Assembly: GCA_036493595.1 (NCBI GenBank)
Contig: DASXPN010000072.1
Location: 1 to 64,000 of the forward strand
Origin: DATAES01 sp036493595
GTDB taxonomy: Bacteria > Actinomycetota > Acidimicrobiia > Acidimicrobiales > JACDCH01
Direction of reading: 5' to 3'
DNA: 64,000 nt
Shown here: piece after piece, positions 1-8,600 of the stretch
Layout of the letters: each line of letters begins with the position of its first letter
Position numbering within the stretch: the first letter of the stretch is position 1
Position numbers and translations under genes: made by a program
Notes under the pieces: model-generated
Told to the model about the DNA's origin: nothing
What the model saw: only the letters and a program-made list of their open reading frames with translations
Databases searched by the model: none

Positions 1-1275
1 GGTCGCGAGCACGGACGTGTGGTCGTGCACGACATCGGTCACGTCATGAGGCTTCGAGTACGCGGACATCACGACCGCCGGCACGCGCGGTCCGTAGACG
101 TCGTACGCGCCCGGCACGTTGCTCGGCCCGAGCGCGGGCGGAATGTCGTCGGGACGTAGCGCGCGAGGCGGCGGCACATGGTCGTAGTAGCCGCCGTGCT
201 CGTCGTACGTGTAGACGAACATCACCTTGCGCCACAGCGGCGAGTTCAGTACCGCGGTCACGACGCGCTCCGACGTGGCTTGGCCGTACTTGATGTCCTG
301 CGGGTTCTCTTCGGAGCCACCGGTCGTGTTCAACAGCACGCCCGGGATCTTGCCGACGGCGGGTACTTGCGAGATCGGACCGCCGACCTCGCCGAGCGCG
401 CCGAACTCCGGATCGACGAATGACACCGCGGGCAGCGTGCCGGCCGCGCAGTCGGCGAAGAACTGGGCGATCGGCACGATGTGCTGCGGGTACTTCTCGA
501 TGATCGTCGGGATGATCCCCGTGGCCGGCAGGTCGGTGAAGTAGTTCTTCCAACTGATGCCTGCCACGGAGAGTCGGTCGAAGATCGTGCCGTTCGGGGG
601 CGGCGCGGCGATGAACGGGGGCGCCGTGTCGATGATCGTCGACGTGTCCGTCGAGATGTTGCCGAACGCGGTTCCCGCCATCAGGAAGCGGCGGTTCGGG
701 TAGGTCTGGCACGGCGCGGAGCAGAACCACCGATTGGCGAGTGTGAACGTGTTGGCGAACGAGTAGTAGAAGCCGAGCGTGTCCTGGTCCCAATAGGCCA
801 TCGGTTGGTCGTCGCCCTTCGCCGTGACGAAACCGTCCATTCGCCCGCCGTTCACGCTCCGGTGCGTCACGTCCCAGTTCTGGGAGACACCTCCACCCGC
901 GCAACCCTGCGCGAGATCGAAGGCGCGCACCTTGCGCCCGGTCTTGTCGTAGTTGGCGTTGGTCGGGCGACCGGCACGGTCGAAGCGGAACCCGTCCGCC
1001 TTCGGCTGGCCTCGCTGGGACAGCATCCCGAAGTAGTTGTCGAACGAGTGATTCTCCATCATCCAGCAGATGACATGGTCGAACGGCATGGATGGATCGG
1101 CCGTGCCCATGGGCCGCGACGGGTCCGGGAGCGAGTCGGGCAACCGCAGGTTGCTGCGGCTCGGCGACGCTCCGGGCAGCGACGCGAGCGCACGGGTACC
1201 GGGCCACAGCGCCGCCATCGAGCCGGCCACGACACCGGCGCGCAGCAGGTCCCGTCTGGAGAGTTCACGAGGCAC
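1..1275 (-). CDS. Phosphoesterase (phospholipase C / acid phosphatase family), 3' end outside window
   Basis: The frame stays open for 425 codons from GTG at 1275 to the window edge, so the C-terminus is missing. The N-terminus has a Tat signal (SRRDLLRAG, residues 6-14) followed by a hydrophobic stretch, so the protein should be exported folded. Family motifs of PF04185 follow: VICWMMENHSFDNYFG near residue 70 (a conserved acid/Asn pair that binds metal), later FVYTYDEHGGYYDHVPPP and a GPRVPAVVMS segment. Members hydrolyse phosphate esters such as phospholipids outside the cell; the substrate cannot be told here. The gene is divergent from the DUF2461 gene, with 58 bases between. A GAACCT hexamer six bases upstream of the GTG fits the leaderless pattern of this genome. 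Confidence 0.9.
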   Translation of the reverse strand, partial: MPRELSRRDLLRAGVVAGSMAALWPGTRALASLPGASPSRSNLRLPDSLPDPSRPMGTADPSMPFDHVICWMMENHSFDNYFGMLSQRGQPKADGFRFDRAGRPTNANYDKTGRKVRAFDLAQGCAGGGVSQNWDVTHRSVNGGRMDGFVTAKGDDQPMAYWDQDTLGFYYSFANTFTLANRWFCSAPCQTYPNRRFLMAGTAFGNISTDTSTIIDTAPPFIAAPPPNGTIFDRLSVAGISWKNYFTDLPATGIIPTIIEKYPQHIVPIAQFFADCAAGTLPAVSFVDPEFGALGEVGGPISQVPAVGKIPGVLLNTTGGSEENPQDIKYGQATSERVVTAVLNSPLWRKVMFVYTYDEHGGYYDHVPPPRALRPDDIPPALGPSNVPGAYDVYGPRVPAVVMSAYSKPHDVTDVVHDHTSVLAT

Positions 1276-1321
1276 GCAGGAAGGTTCGCCGCCGAGGGTC
1301 GGTTCCCTGTCCTGCGCTCGG

Positions 1322-1327
1322 TAGCGT
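1322..1327 (+). promoter_or_regulatory. Leaderless -10 box (TAGCGT) for the DUF2461 gene
   Basis: TAGCGT ends exactly six bases before the GTG at 1334, the TANNNT-N6-start spacing seen at about a dozen genes here. No Shine-Dalgarno sequence fits in the gap, so transcription probably starts at the GTG. Confidence 0.55.
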
Positions 1328-1333
1328 CTCGCC

Positions 1334-1978
1334 GTGGCTTTTCGGGGATGGTCGTCCGAGTCGGTCGCGTTCTTCGAGGGACTCGAAGCGGACAACTCGA
1401 AGCCGTACTGGCAGGCCGGCAAGACCGATTACGACCACCTCGTGCGCCGGCCGATGGAGGAGCTGCTGGGCGAGCTGGCGGAGGAGTTCGGCGAAGGCAA
1501 GATCTTCCGCCCGTACCGCGACGTTCGCTTCAGCCGCGACAAGTCGCCGTACAAGACGAACATCGCCGCGACCCTCGGAGCCGGCGGTTACATCACGTTC
1601 TCGGCGGACGGGCTCGGGGTCGGCAACGGCTACTACATGATGGCCAGCGACCAGCTCGATCGGTTCCGCCGGTCGATCGACGACAACCGCACCGGGCCGC
1701 AGCTCGAGAAGCTGGTGAAAACCCTCGAGAAGAGCGGGATCGAAGTCACCGCACACGAGGCATTGAAGACCGCGCCGAAGGGCTATCCCAAGGATCATCC
1801 GCGCATCGAGCTGCTCCGTCAGAAGGGCCTGATCGCGTGGCAGCACTGGCCGGTCGGCTCGTGGCTCGGTACGGCACAGCCCAAGAAGCGCATCGTCGAC
1901 TTCTTGCACACGGTCAAGCCACTGTGCGGTTGGCTCGACGAACAGGTCGGTCCGACGACCGAACCATCCGGGCACTGA
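1334..1978 (+). CDS. DUF2461 (TIGR02453) family protein
   Basis: A 214-residue protein matching the DUF2461 family along its whole length. It opens with a FRGWSSESVAFFEGLEADN-type segment, then has FRPYRDVRFSRDKSPYKTN near residue 75 and a YYMMASDQLDRFR segment near residue 100. The function of the family is not established. The GTG start is supported by the -10 hexamer six bases upstream and by the first residues matching the usual family N-terminus. It stands alone, divergent from the phosphoesterase, and is followed in the same direction by putA, which has its own promoter. Confidence 0.9.
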   Translation: MAFRGWSSESVAFFEGLEADNSKPYWQAGKTDYDHLVRRPMEELLGELAEEFGEGKIFRPYRDVRFSRDKSPYKTNIAATLGAGGYITFSADGLGVGNGYYMMASDQLDRFRRSIDDNRTGPQLEKLVKTLEKSGIEVTAHEALKTAPKGYPKDHPRIELLRQKGLIAWQHWPVGSWLGTAQPKKRIVDFLHTVKPLCGWLDEQVGPTTEPSGH

Positions 1979-2020
1979 GCACCGCCGGCGCCGGTCGCGT
2001 CCGGCGCGACGGCACGGGGG

Positions 2021-2026
2021 TACTTT
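2021..2026 (+). promoter_or_regulatory. Leaderless -10 box (TACTTT) for putA
   Basis: TACTTT is followed by six bases and the GTG at 2033. This supports both the chosen start and a leaderless transcript. Confidence 0.55.
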
Positions 2027-2032
2027 GACGGC

Positions 2033-5008
2033 GTGACCTCGCTCGAGGGCGCTGTCTCCGCGATCGCTCGCCAGCTTGCGGAGCTGGGCTCCGACGAGCG
2101 GTCCAAGGTCTTCCGCATGTCGTGGTGGAGTGAGCGGATGCTCGACTGGGCGATGGCGCGGCCGGAGTTCAAGACGCAGCTCTTCCGCTTCGTGGACGTG
2201 TTCCCCGCGCTCGATGACAACGCGGAGGTGGCGCGGCACTTGCGTGAGTACTTCGAGGACGTTCGCATCCCTCGCGTGCTCGACATCGGTGTCGACGCTG
2301 CCGCGCACGTGCCGTTCGGTCGCTCCATCGAGGCGAGGGTGGCGCGCCGCAACATCCTTCGCATGGCCGAACAGTTCATCGTCGGCCGGTCGCCCGCGGA
2401 AGCCGTCAGCGGCCTGCACCAACTCTGGCGATCCGGTTCGGCGGCCACGGTCGATCTCCTCGGCGAGAAGACGATCGTCGACGCCGATGCGGACCGGTAC
2501 GCGGCGCGGGTCGATGAGCTGCTGCGGGTGCTCTCGTCCGCCGCTGCCCGCTGGGCGCCTGACGACCACTTGGAGCGCGACGACCTCGGACCGATCCCTC
2601 GCGTCAACGTGAGCATCAAGCCGACCGCGCTGGCGTCGCACTATGAACCGCTCACTCGTGCCGTCGGCCTCGACAACGCGAAGGCCCGCATCCGCCCGTT
2701 GCTGCGGCTCGCTCGCGACGCGGCTGCCTTCGTCAACTTCGACATGGAGCACTACGACGCCAAAGACCTCACCCTGCAACTGTTCCGAGAGTTGCTGTCC
2801 GAGGCCGAGTTCACCGACATCGAAGCCGGGATCGTCGTGCAGGCGTACACGAAGGAGAGCCGCGATGACCTCGCCGATCTCATCGCCTTCTCTTCTGCAC
2901 GCGCGACGCCCATCACCGTGCGGCTGGTGAAGGGCGCGTACTGGGACACGGAGACGGTGCATGCGCGCGCCGCCGGTTGGCCGATCCCGGTGTACGAGCA
3001 GAAGGTCGAGACCGATGCCAACTACGAACGTTGTGTTCGGTTGCTGCATGACCATCACGGCGAGGTGCGCGCCGCGTTCGGCACCCACAACCTCCGCTCG
3101 CTCGCGTATGCGATCGCGTACGCCCGCTCCAAGGGCATCGCCGATACCGGGTTCGAAGTGCAGATGCTGTACGGCATGGCCGAACCGATGCAGGCCGCGG
3201 TCCGTCGCAGCGGCCTGCGGTTGCGGGTGTACGCGCCCGTGGGCGAGCTCGTGCCGGGGATGGCGTACCTCGTTCGCCGCCTGCTCGAGAACACCAGCAA
3301 CGAGAGCTTCGTCCGCCAACGGTTCGCGGAAGGTCGCGAGCTCGACGTGTTGTTGATCGCGCCGGAGATCGCCACGTTGCCGATTCCGGTGACGGTGTAC
3401 GCACCGCGCCCCGACACCGAGGCTGAGGCGCCGACGCCCTACGAGCCCGAACCGGTGGCCGAATGGCGGCAGAGCGCGAACCGCGCCTCGTTCTCGGTCG
3501 CGGTCGACACGGCGGGATCGTGCCCGGTCATCGCGGTGCCCGCGCTGATCGGTGACGAGCAGGTACGCACGAGCGAGTCGATCGACAGCGTCGATCCGGG
3601 GCGCTACGAACGCGTGGTCGCGCAAAGCGCGTCATGCGACGCCGGTCATGCGGATGCTGCCGTCGCCATCGCGGTCGAACGCATCGAGCAGTGGCGATCG
3701 ACGCCCGTGGTGGAACGTGCGGGCGCGTTGTTCCGCGCCGGTGCATGGATGCGGGCGCGCCGTCGCGAGCTTGCGGCGCTCGAGGTCCATGAGGCGGGCA
3801 AGCCGTGGGATCAAGCAGACGCCGACGTGTGCGAGGCGATCGACTTCTGCGAGTACTACGGCCGAGAGATGCTGCGGCTCGACGGCGAGGCGGCGGCGCG
3901 TGTGCAGTCGCCCCCCGGCGAGCGCAACCGCCTCACGTACCAGGGCAAGGGCGTCACCGCCGTGATCTCGCCGTGGAACTTCCCGCTCGCCATCCCATGC
4001 GGTATGACCGTGGCCGCGCTGGTTGCCGGCAACCCGACCATCCTCAAACCGGCGGAGCAGACGCCGGCGATCGCGTGGAAGTTGGTCGAGGCGTTCGCGG
4101 CGGCGGGGCTACCTCCCGGTGTCCTGCAATTCCTTCCTGGCTACGGCGAAGACGTCGGCGCGCGGCTCGTCTCGCACCCTGACGTCGCGGTCATCGCGTT
4201 CACCGGTTCGAAGGCCGTCGGCTTGCACATCAACGAGGTCGCGGCGGTGACCGCTCCCGGCCAGCGTCACGTCAAGCACGTGATCGCAGAGATGGGCGGG
4301 AAGAACGCGCTCGTCATCGACACCGATGCCGATCCCGACCAGGCCGTGCCCGCGGCGATCACGTCGGCGTTCGGTTTCGCCGGACAGAAATGCTCGGCCA
4401 CCTCGCGCGTCATCGTCACCGACCGCATCTACGACCAGTTCGTCGCCCGGTTGACGGCCGCCGCCCGCGAGGTCGTGATCGGCCATCCTTCCGACATGGC
4501 GACGCAGGTGGGTCCCGTGATCGACGCGGACGCCTACCAGCGGTTGACCGCTGCATCCGAGACGGCGTGCAAGGAGGGCGAGATCCTCGTCCGTCGCGAC
4601 GACGTGCCCACCGGCGGTTGGTACGTGCCGCCGACCCTCGTCGCCGTCGACGACCCGACGTCATCGATCGCCCGTGACGAGCTGTTCGGTCCCGTGGTCG
4701 CAGTGCTGAGAGCGCGCGATTTCGACCACGCGCTCGAGGTCGCCAACGGCACCGACTACGCGCTGACCGCAGGCCTGTTCTCGAGGTCACCGAACCACAT
4801 CGATCGCGCCGCCCGCGAGCTGCGGGCCGGCAACGTGTACATCAATCGCGGCACCACCGGCGCGGTCGTGGGACGCCAACCGTTCGGCGGCTACGGCCTC
4901 TCCGGGCTCGGCTCGAAGGCGGGAGGCCCGGACTACCTGCTGCAGTTCCTCGACCCGCGGGCGATCACGGAGAACACTGTCCGCCAAGGTTTCGCGGGAG
5001 AGTCGTGA
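2033..5008 (+). CDS. putA: Bifunctional proline dehydrogenase / glutamate-semialdehyde dehydrogenase
   Basis: A 991-residue fusion that oxidises proline to P5C with FAD and then glutamate semialdehyde to glutamate with NAD+. The PRODH barrel occupies roughly residues 40-460, with VNVSIKPTAL, FVNFDMEHYDAKDLT, TVRLVKGAYWD, FGTHNLRS and LRVYAPVGELVPGMAYLVRR. The aldehyde dehydrogenase half spans about 510-985, with AVISPWNFPLAIPCGM, the FTGSKAVG turn, EMGGKNALV, FGFAGQKCSATSR (catalytic Cys) and DELFGPVVAV. There is no N-terminal ribbon-helix-helix DNA-binding domain, so it should be a pure enzyme, not a trigger-enzyme repressor. The stop overlaps the next start by one base. Confidence 0.96.
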   Translation: MTSLEGAVSAIARQLAELGSDERSKVFRMSWWSERMLDWAMARPEFKTQLFRFVDVFPALDDNAEVARHLREYFEDVRIPRVLDIGVDAAAHVPFGRSIEARVARRNILRMAEQFIVGRSPAEAVSGLHQLWRSGSAATVDLLGEKTIVDADADRYAARVDELLRVLSSAAARWAPDDHLERDDLGPIPRVNVSIKPTALASHYEPLTRAVGLDNAKARIRPLLRLARDAAAFVNFDMEHYDAKDLTLQLFRELLSEAEFTDIEAGIVVQAYTKESRDDLADLIAFSSARATPITVRLVKGAYWDTETVHARAAGWPIPVYEQKVETDANYERCVRLLHDHHGEVRAAFGTHNLRSLAYAIAYARSKGIADTGFEVQMLYGMAEPMQAAVRRSGLRLRVYAPVGELVPGMAYLVRRLLENTSNESFVRQRFAEGRELDVLLIAPEIATLPIPVTVYAPRPDTEAEAPTPYEPEPVAEWRQSANRASFSVAVDTAGSCPVIAVPALIGDEQVRTSESIDSVDPGRYERVVAQSASCDAGHADAAVAIAVERIEQWRSTPVVERAGALFRAGAWMRARRRELAALEVHEAGKPWDQADADVCEAIDFCEYYGREMLRLDGEAAARVQSPPGERNRLTYQGKGVTAVISPWNFPLAIPCGMTVAALVAGNPTILKPAEQTPAIAWKLVEAFAAAGLPPGVLQFLPGYGEDVGARLVSHPDVAVIAFTGSKAVGLHINEVAAVTAPGQRHVKHVIAEMGGKNALVIDTDADPDQAVPAAITSAFGFAGQKCSATSRVIVTDRIYDQFVARLTAAAREVVIGHPSDMATQVGPVIDADAYQRLTAASETACKEGEILVRRDDVPTGGWYVPPTLVAVDDPTSSIARDELFGPVVAVLRARDFDHALEVANGTDYALTAGLFSRSPNHIDRAARELRAGNVYINRGTTGAVVGRQPFGGYGLSGLGSKAGGPDYLLQFLDPRAITENTVRQGFAGES

Positions 5009-5637
5009 TGGACAGGATGAGCGCAATGACGGTCTGTCCCGCGTGTCAACGTCCTGTGTCGGAGGTCGACGCGCGGCACTGCGCTGGATGTGGCGCGCCG
5101 CTGGTGACCAGTCCACCGGTGACCGTGCCGGTCGAGGGCGCGTCCGCGCCGGCGCCACCCATGACGGTGCCACCCTCGCCAGAAGAGGAAGCAGTCATCA
5201 CGGCGACGAACCGTCAGGCTGCATGCATGGCTCTGGCGGCGGCCGCCTTCGGCATCCTCGGCGCGTTCCAGGTCTGGGTGAACATCACGATCGCCGGTTT
5301 CTCGCCACCGGGCAGCACCCAGTCAGGGTGGGACGGCGGCGACGGCCGAACGATCGTGGTCGCGGGCGGTGTGGCGATTGTCGGTGCCGCGGCGCTACTG
5401 ATCGGTCGACGGGATCTGTGGGTGAAGGTCGTGCTGCTCATCGCCGGCGCGACAACAGGCATCATCGCCATCGTCAACATGGTTGACGCGGGATCGAAGG
5501 CGCACGACATCCAAGTGCAATTCGGTATCCCGTCGGGTGACGTGCACGCGCAGATCGGCATCGGACTGTTCATGGTCGTGATCTGCGGCATCGTGCTCCT
5601 CGCCGCCGGATTGCGGATGCGGACCGCGTCCCAGTGA
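5008..5637 (+). CDS. Zinc-ribbon membrane protein, function unknown
   Basis: A 209-residue protein starting at ATG 5008, or at GTG 5005 one codon earlier. Residues ~11-34 form a zinc ribbon (CPACQRP ... CAGCGAP, two CxxC knuckles), followed by a Pro/Val-rich linker. Four hydrophobic segments then follow: MALAAAAFGILGAF, IVVAGGVAIVGAAALLIG, VVLLIAGATTGIIAIVNMV and FMVVICGIVLLAAGL. The cytosolic zinc ribbon plus four-helix layout is common in uncharacterised actinobacterial proteins. It overlaps putA by one base and the next gene by four (GTGA), so it begins a run of translationally coupled genes. No specific role can be assigned. Confidence 0.8.
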   Translation: MDRMSAMTVCPACQRPVSEVDARHCAGCGAPLVTSPPVTVPVEGASAPAPPMTVPPSPEEEAVITATNRQAACMALAAAAFGILGAFQVWVNITIAGFSPPGSTQSGWDGGDGRTIVVAGGVAIVGAAALLIGRRDLWVKVVLLIAGATTGIIAIVNMVDAGSKAHDIQVQFGIPSGDVHAQIGIGLFMVVICGIVLLAAGLRMRTASQ

Positions 5638-6926
5638 CCGCGCCTGCCACCTCGACCGCGACGCCGTCTCGAGCGCGCCGCGGCGGCGTCTGGTTCCCGC
5701 TGTTGGCGTTCCTCGCCATCGCGGCCGTGCTCTATGTGACGGTCCAGGTGTCGCACGATCACTTCAGCTCGGAGCACAAGCCGTCCGCCGGCGACTTGGC
5801 GGCACGCGACACGTGGTACTCCGGCTGGCTCCAGTTCGACACGACTTGGTACGTGTACCTCGCCGAGCACGGCTACGACGCGCAGCAGCAGGACCTGTTC
5901 AAGTCCGGCCGGCAATCCGCGGTGGCGTACTTCCCCGCGTACCCGGAGACCGTGCGGCAGGTCGCCCGCATCACGAGTGACGACTACGCAGCGGCGGCGA
6001 CCCTGACCACGTTCCTGTGTGGGCTCGGCTTCGCGTTGCTCTTCTGGCGATGGTGTCGCGACCGCTTGTCACCACGGGCACGGCGCGTCGCGATGCTGTT
6101 GTTGCTCCTGTACCCGTACGCATGGTTCCTGTACGGCAGCGGTTACGGCGACTCGTTCTTCCTGATGGTCACGCTGGGCGCCTTCTTGCTGCTCGAGCGC
6201 GACCGGCCCGTCCTCGCCGGCGTCCTGGGCTTCGTCGCGACCGCCGCGCGCCCGACCGGCACGGCAGTCCTGCTCGGTCTCGTCGCGGTCGCGCTCGAAC
6301 GTCGTGGCGTGCTGACGCGCGACGCAGAGGTCCCAGTGCGCGTCGGTGCCGAAGAGGAGTCGACGAGTGAGACATGGCTCGGCCGTGAGCGAGCGCACTG
6401 GCACTTTCATCGGGAGAAGTTGCAGCCGAAGGACGCGGGCGTGCTGCTCGCCGTCGGAGGTCTCGCCTGCTTCGTCGTCTTCTGCGCGTCGAAGTTCGGC
6501 GACCCGTTCGCGTTCGCGACGGTGCAGAAGGCTCCCGGGTGGGACCAAGCCGCCGGGCTGCACACGTGGCTCAAGGTCGGCTTCTTCGGTCACCTCGTTC
6601 ACGACTCGCCGTCGTTCTCGCTCCGGCTGCTGTCGCAGGCACTGCTGTCCGTCGGCTTCATCGCGGGCGCCTACGCGGTGTTGCGTCGCTTCGGATGGGG
6701 CTACGCGCTGTACTCGCTCGCGATGGTCGGTATCCCGCTGATCGGCACCGGCGACTTCCAAGGCATGGGCCGGTACCTGCTCGGCTGCTTCCCCGTCTTC
6801 GCCGTCGGCGGCGAGTGGCTGGCAGCGCCCGAGCGGGGCCGTGCCCGCACTGGGACCTTGGTTGTGAGTGCGATTGCGCTGGTGGCGTTGGCCAGCTTGT
6901 TCGGCCGGGCGTACTACCTGACATGA
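5634..6926 (+). CDS. GT-C type glycosyltransferase, PIG-V-like mannosyltransferase family
   Basis: A 430-residue polytopic protein with about nine hydrophobic segments. The first (residues ~18-37) is followed by an extracytoplasmic loop carrying FDTTWYVYLAEHGYD (near residue 74), the acidic/aromatic signature of PIG-V-like GT-C enzymes, which use polyprenyl-phosphate sugars. VAYFPAYPETVRQ follows. GT-C enzymes of this type transfer sugars outside the membrane onto lipids or glycans; donor and acceptor are not visible. The neighbour at 6945 resembles a polyprenyl-phosphate sugar synthase, which would supply the donor. The GTG start overlaps the previous stop by four bases. Confidence 0.8.
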   Translation: MTAPATSTATPSRARRGGVWFPLLAFLAIAAVLYVTVQVSHDHFSSEHKPSAGDLAARDTWYSGWLQFDTTWYVYLAEHGYDAQQQDLFKSGRQSAVAYFPAYPETVRQVARITSDDYAAAATLTTFLCGLGFALLFWRWCRDRLSPRARRVAMLLLLLYPYAWFLYGSGYGDSFFLMVTLGAFLLLERDRPVLAGVLGFVATAARPTGTAVLLGLVAVALERRGVLTRDAEVPVRVGAEEESTSETWLGRERAHWHFHREKLQPKDAGVLLAVGGLACFVVFCASKFGDPFAFATVQKAPGWDQAAGLHTWLKVGFFGHLVHDSPSFSLRLLSQALLSVGFIAGAYAVLRRFGWGYALYSLAMVGIPLIGTGDFQGMGRYLLGCFPVFAVGGEWLAAPERGRARTGTLVVSAIALVALASLFGRAYYLT

Positions 6927-6944
6927 CCCGGTGGAGCCGCGCCC

Positions 6945-7727
6945 GTGAGTAACCTGCCGTCCCCGATGACCGCGGGCTTCGAATCGATCACGTTCTTCTT
7001 CCCGATGTGGAACGAGGAAGAGATGATCGTGCGCACGGTCGGCGCGGCCAAGGAGACCGGCAACGATCTCGTGGCCACCGGGGTGATCGGGACGTACGAG
7101 GTGCTCATCGTCGACGACGCGTCCACTGACGCGACGGGCAAGATCGCCGACGAATTGGCGGCGAAGGACGACCGCATCCGCGTCGTGCACCACGAACAGA
7201 ATCGAAAGCTCGGCGGCAGCGTGCGCACCGGGCTCGCTGAGGCGAAGTCGGAGCTGGTCCTCTACACCGATGCGGACATGCCGTTCGACCTGGCCGACCT
7301 CGGTAAGGCGTTGCGGCTCATGAGCGTGTACGACGCGGACATCGTCAGCGCATACCGGTTCGATCGCACAGGAGAGGGTGCACGACGGGCGGCGTACTCG
7401 CACGCGTACAACGCGCTGGTCAAGATGCTGTTCGGCTTGCGCTTGCGAGACGTCAACTTCGCGTTCAAGTTGATTCGCCGTGAGGTGCTCGACCATGTCG
7501 ACCTCATGAGCGAAGGGTCGTTCATCGACGTCGAGCTGCTCGCGAAGGCGCAGCGCCTCGGGTACTACATCATCCAGTTCGGCGTGGACTACTTCCCGCG
7601 CGAGCGGGGCACCTCGACCTTGTCGTCGCCCGCGGTCATCGGCACGATCGTGCGTGAGCTCATGCGTCTGCTGCCATCGGTGCGGCGCATCGAACCGCTG
7701 CCCGACCACGCGCTGCACCATCGATGA
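6945..7727 (+). CDS. Family 2 glycosyltransferase (dolichyl/polyprenyl-phosphate sugar synthase-like)
   Basis: A 260-residue GT-A protein with the expected order of motifs: FFFPMWNEEEMIVRTV (19-32), the nucleotide-binding VDDASTDAT (56-64), a GGSVRTG loop (90-95) and the metal-binding DxD as TDADMPFD (108-115). It has no strong C-terminal transmembrane pair, so it resembles the soluble polyprenyl-phosphate mannose/glucose synthase group. It likely makes the lipid-linked sugar used by the PIG-V-like enzyme just upstream. Its last codons overlap the ATG of the deacetylase (ATGA at 7724). Confidence 0.88.
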   Translation: MSNLPSPMTAGFESITFFFPMWNEEEMIVRTVGAAKETGNDLVATGVIGTYEVLIVDDASTDATGKIADELAAKDDRIRVVHHEQNRKLGGSVRTGLAEAKSELVLYTDADMPFDLADLGKALRLMSVYDADIVSAYRFDRTGEGARRAAYSHAYNALVKMLFGLRLRDVNFAFKLIRREVLDHVDLMSEGSFIDVELLAKAQRLGYYIIQFGVDYFPRERGTSTLSSPAVIGTIVRELMRLLPSVRRIEPLPDHALHHR

Positions 7728-8569
7728 CACGACTGCTGATCGTCAACGCCGACGACTACGGGTTGACCGCGGGAGTGTGCCGGGCGATCGTCCGCGCCCA
7801 TCGAGACGGGATCGTGACGTCGACATCCGCACTCGCGATCGGACCGGCGTTCGTCGATCACGCGTCCCTGCTCGACGACGTGCCCGAGCTCGGCGTCGGC
7901 GTGCATCTCGCAGTGGTCGGCGAGGATCCGCCGTTGCTCACCGCCGCGGAGATCCCTTCGCTGGTCGAGAAGGACGGTCGGCTTCCGCTGTCGTGGAAGC
8001 GCTTCCTGCCACGGGCCTTCGCCGGGCGCGTCAAGGTCACGGACCTTCGTCGCGAGCTCAACGCGCAACTCGACGCCGTCGCGGCCGCGCTCCCACGCCG
8101 TGCGCTCACCCATCTCGACACGCACCAGCACCTGCATCTGTGGCCACCGTTCGGGTCGCTCGTGGTCGAGCTGGCGCGCCAGCGCGGGATCCCCGCGGTC
8201 CGCGTGACTCGATCCGCGGGCCGCTCGCCGCGAGCAATCGTCGTGAACCGGTTGGCCCGTCGCTTCGAGATGAAGGCCACCGACGCCGGGTTGCGGACGA
8301 CGGCGGCGTTTGCAGGATTCGACGAAGGAGGCACGCTCGCGACCGACGACTTGATCCGGACCGTCGGCCGCCTCGGTGCGAGCGGGGCGCCGACGGTTGA
8401 GCTCGGCATCCATCCCGGTGAGCACGACGACGTCGCGCTCGCTCGCTACGAGTGGGGCTATCGGTGGGGTGACGAGCTCGATGCCCTCGTGGCGCCGGCC
8501 ACTCGCGAGGCCGTCGACCGCGCCGGTTTCACGCTCGGCTCGTACGCCGCGCTGACGGCTGTTTCATGA
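7724..8569 (+). CDS. YdjC/ChbG (HpnK-like) carbohydrate deacetylase
   Basis: A 281-residue member of the YdjC family. The metal-site motif LIVNADDYGLT sits at residues 5-15. A THLDTHQHLHLWP block near residue 130 supplies the histidines, and ELGIHPGEHDD lies near residue 225. Family members remove acetyl groups from amino sugars (chitin oligosaccharides for ChbG, a hopanoid-linked sugar for HpnK). Placed between two glycosyltransferases and a methyltransferase, it probably trims an N-acetyl group on the same surface glycolipid. The stop codon lies inside a 14-base tandem repeat that leads to the next gene. Confidence 0.88.
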   Translation: MTRLLIVNADDYGLTAGVCRAIVRAHRDGIVTSTSALAIGPAFVDHASLLDDVPELGVGVHLAVVGEDPPLLTAAEIPSLVEKDGRLPLSWKRFLPRAFAGRVKVTDLRRELNAQLDAVAAALPRRALTHLDTHQHLHLWPPFGSLVVELARQRGIPAVRVTRSAGRSPRAIVVNRLARRFEMKATDAGLRTTAAFAGFDEGGTLATDDLIRTVGRLGASGAPTVELGIHPGEHDDVALARYEWGYRWGDELDALVAPATREAVDRAGFTLGSYAALTAVS

Positions 8570-8600
8570 CGGCCCTCTCATGACGGCCCTCTCATGACGG
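8564..8600 (+). repeat. 14-bp tandem repeat forming two five-codon minicistrons
   Basis: The unit TCATGACGGCCCTC occurs twice (8564-8577, 8578-8591), followed by a partial third copy (8592-8600). Because 14 is not a multiple of 3, each ATG is in a new frame. ATG 8566 and ATG 8580 each encode M-T-A-L-S and then stop in TGA, and each stop overlaps the next ATG as ATGA. The deacetylase stop, two minicistrons and the methyltransferase start are therefore chained by three 4-base overlaps. Confidence 0.85.

Noticed and set aside
1265..3625. A long open frame on the minus strand opposite putA
   Set aside because: Its product is rich in Arg, His and Asp with no recognisable domain, as expected from reading a high-GC gene in an antisense frame; the plus strand has full PutA homology.
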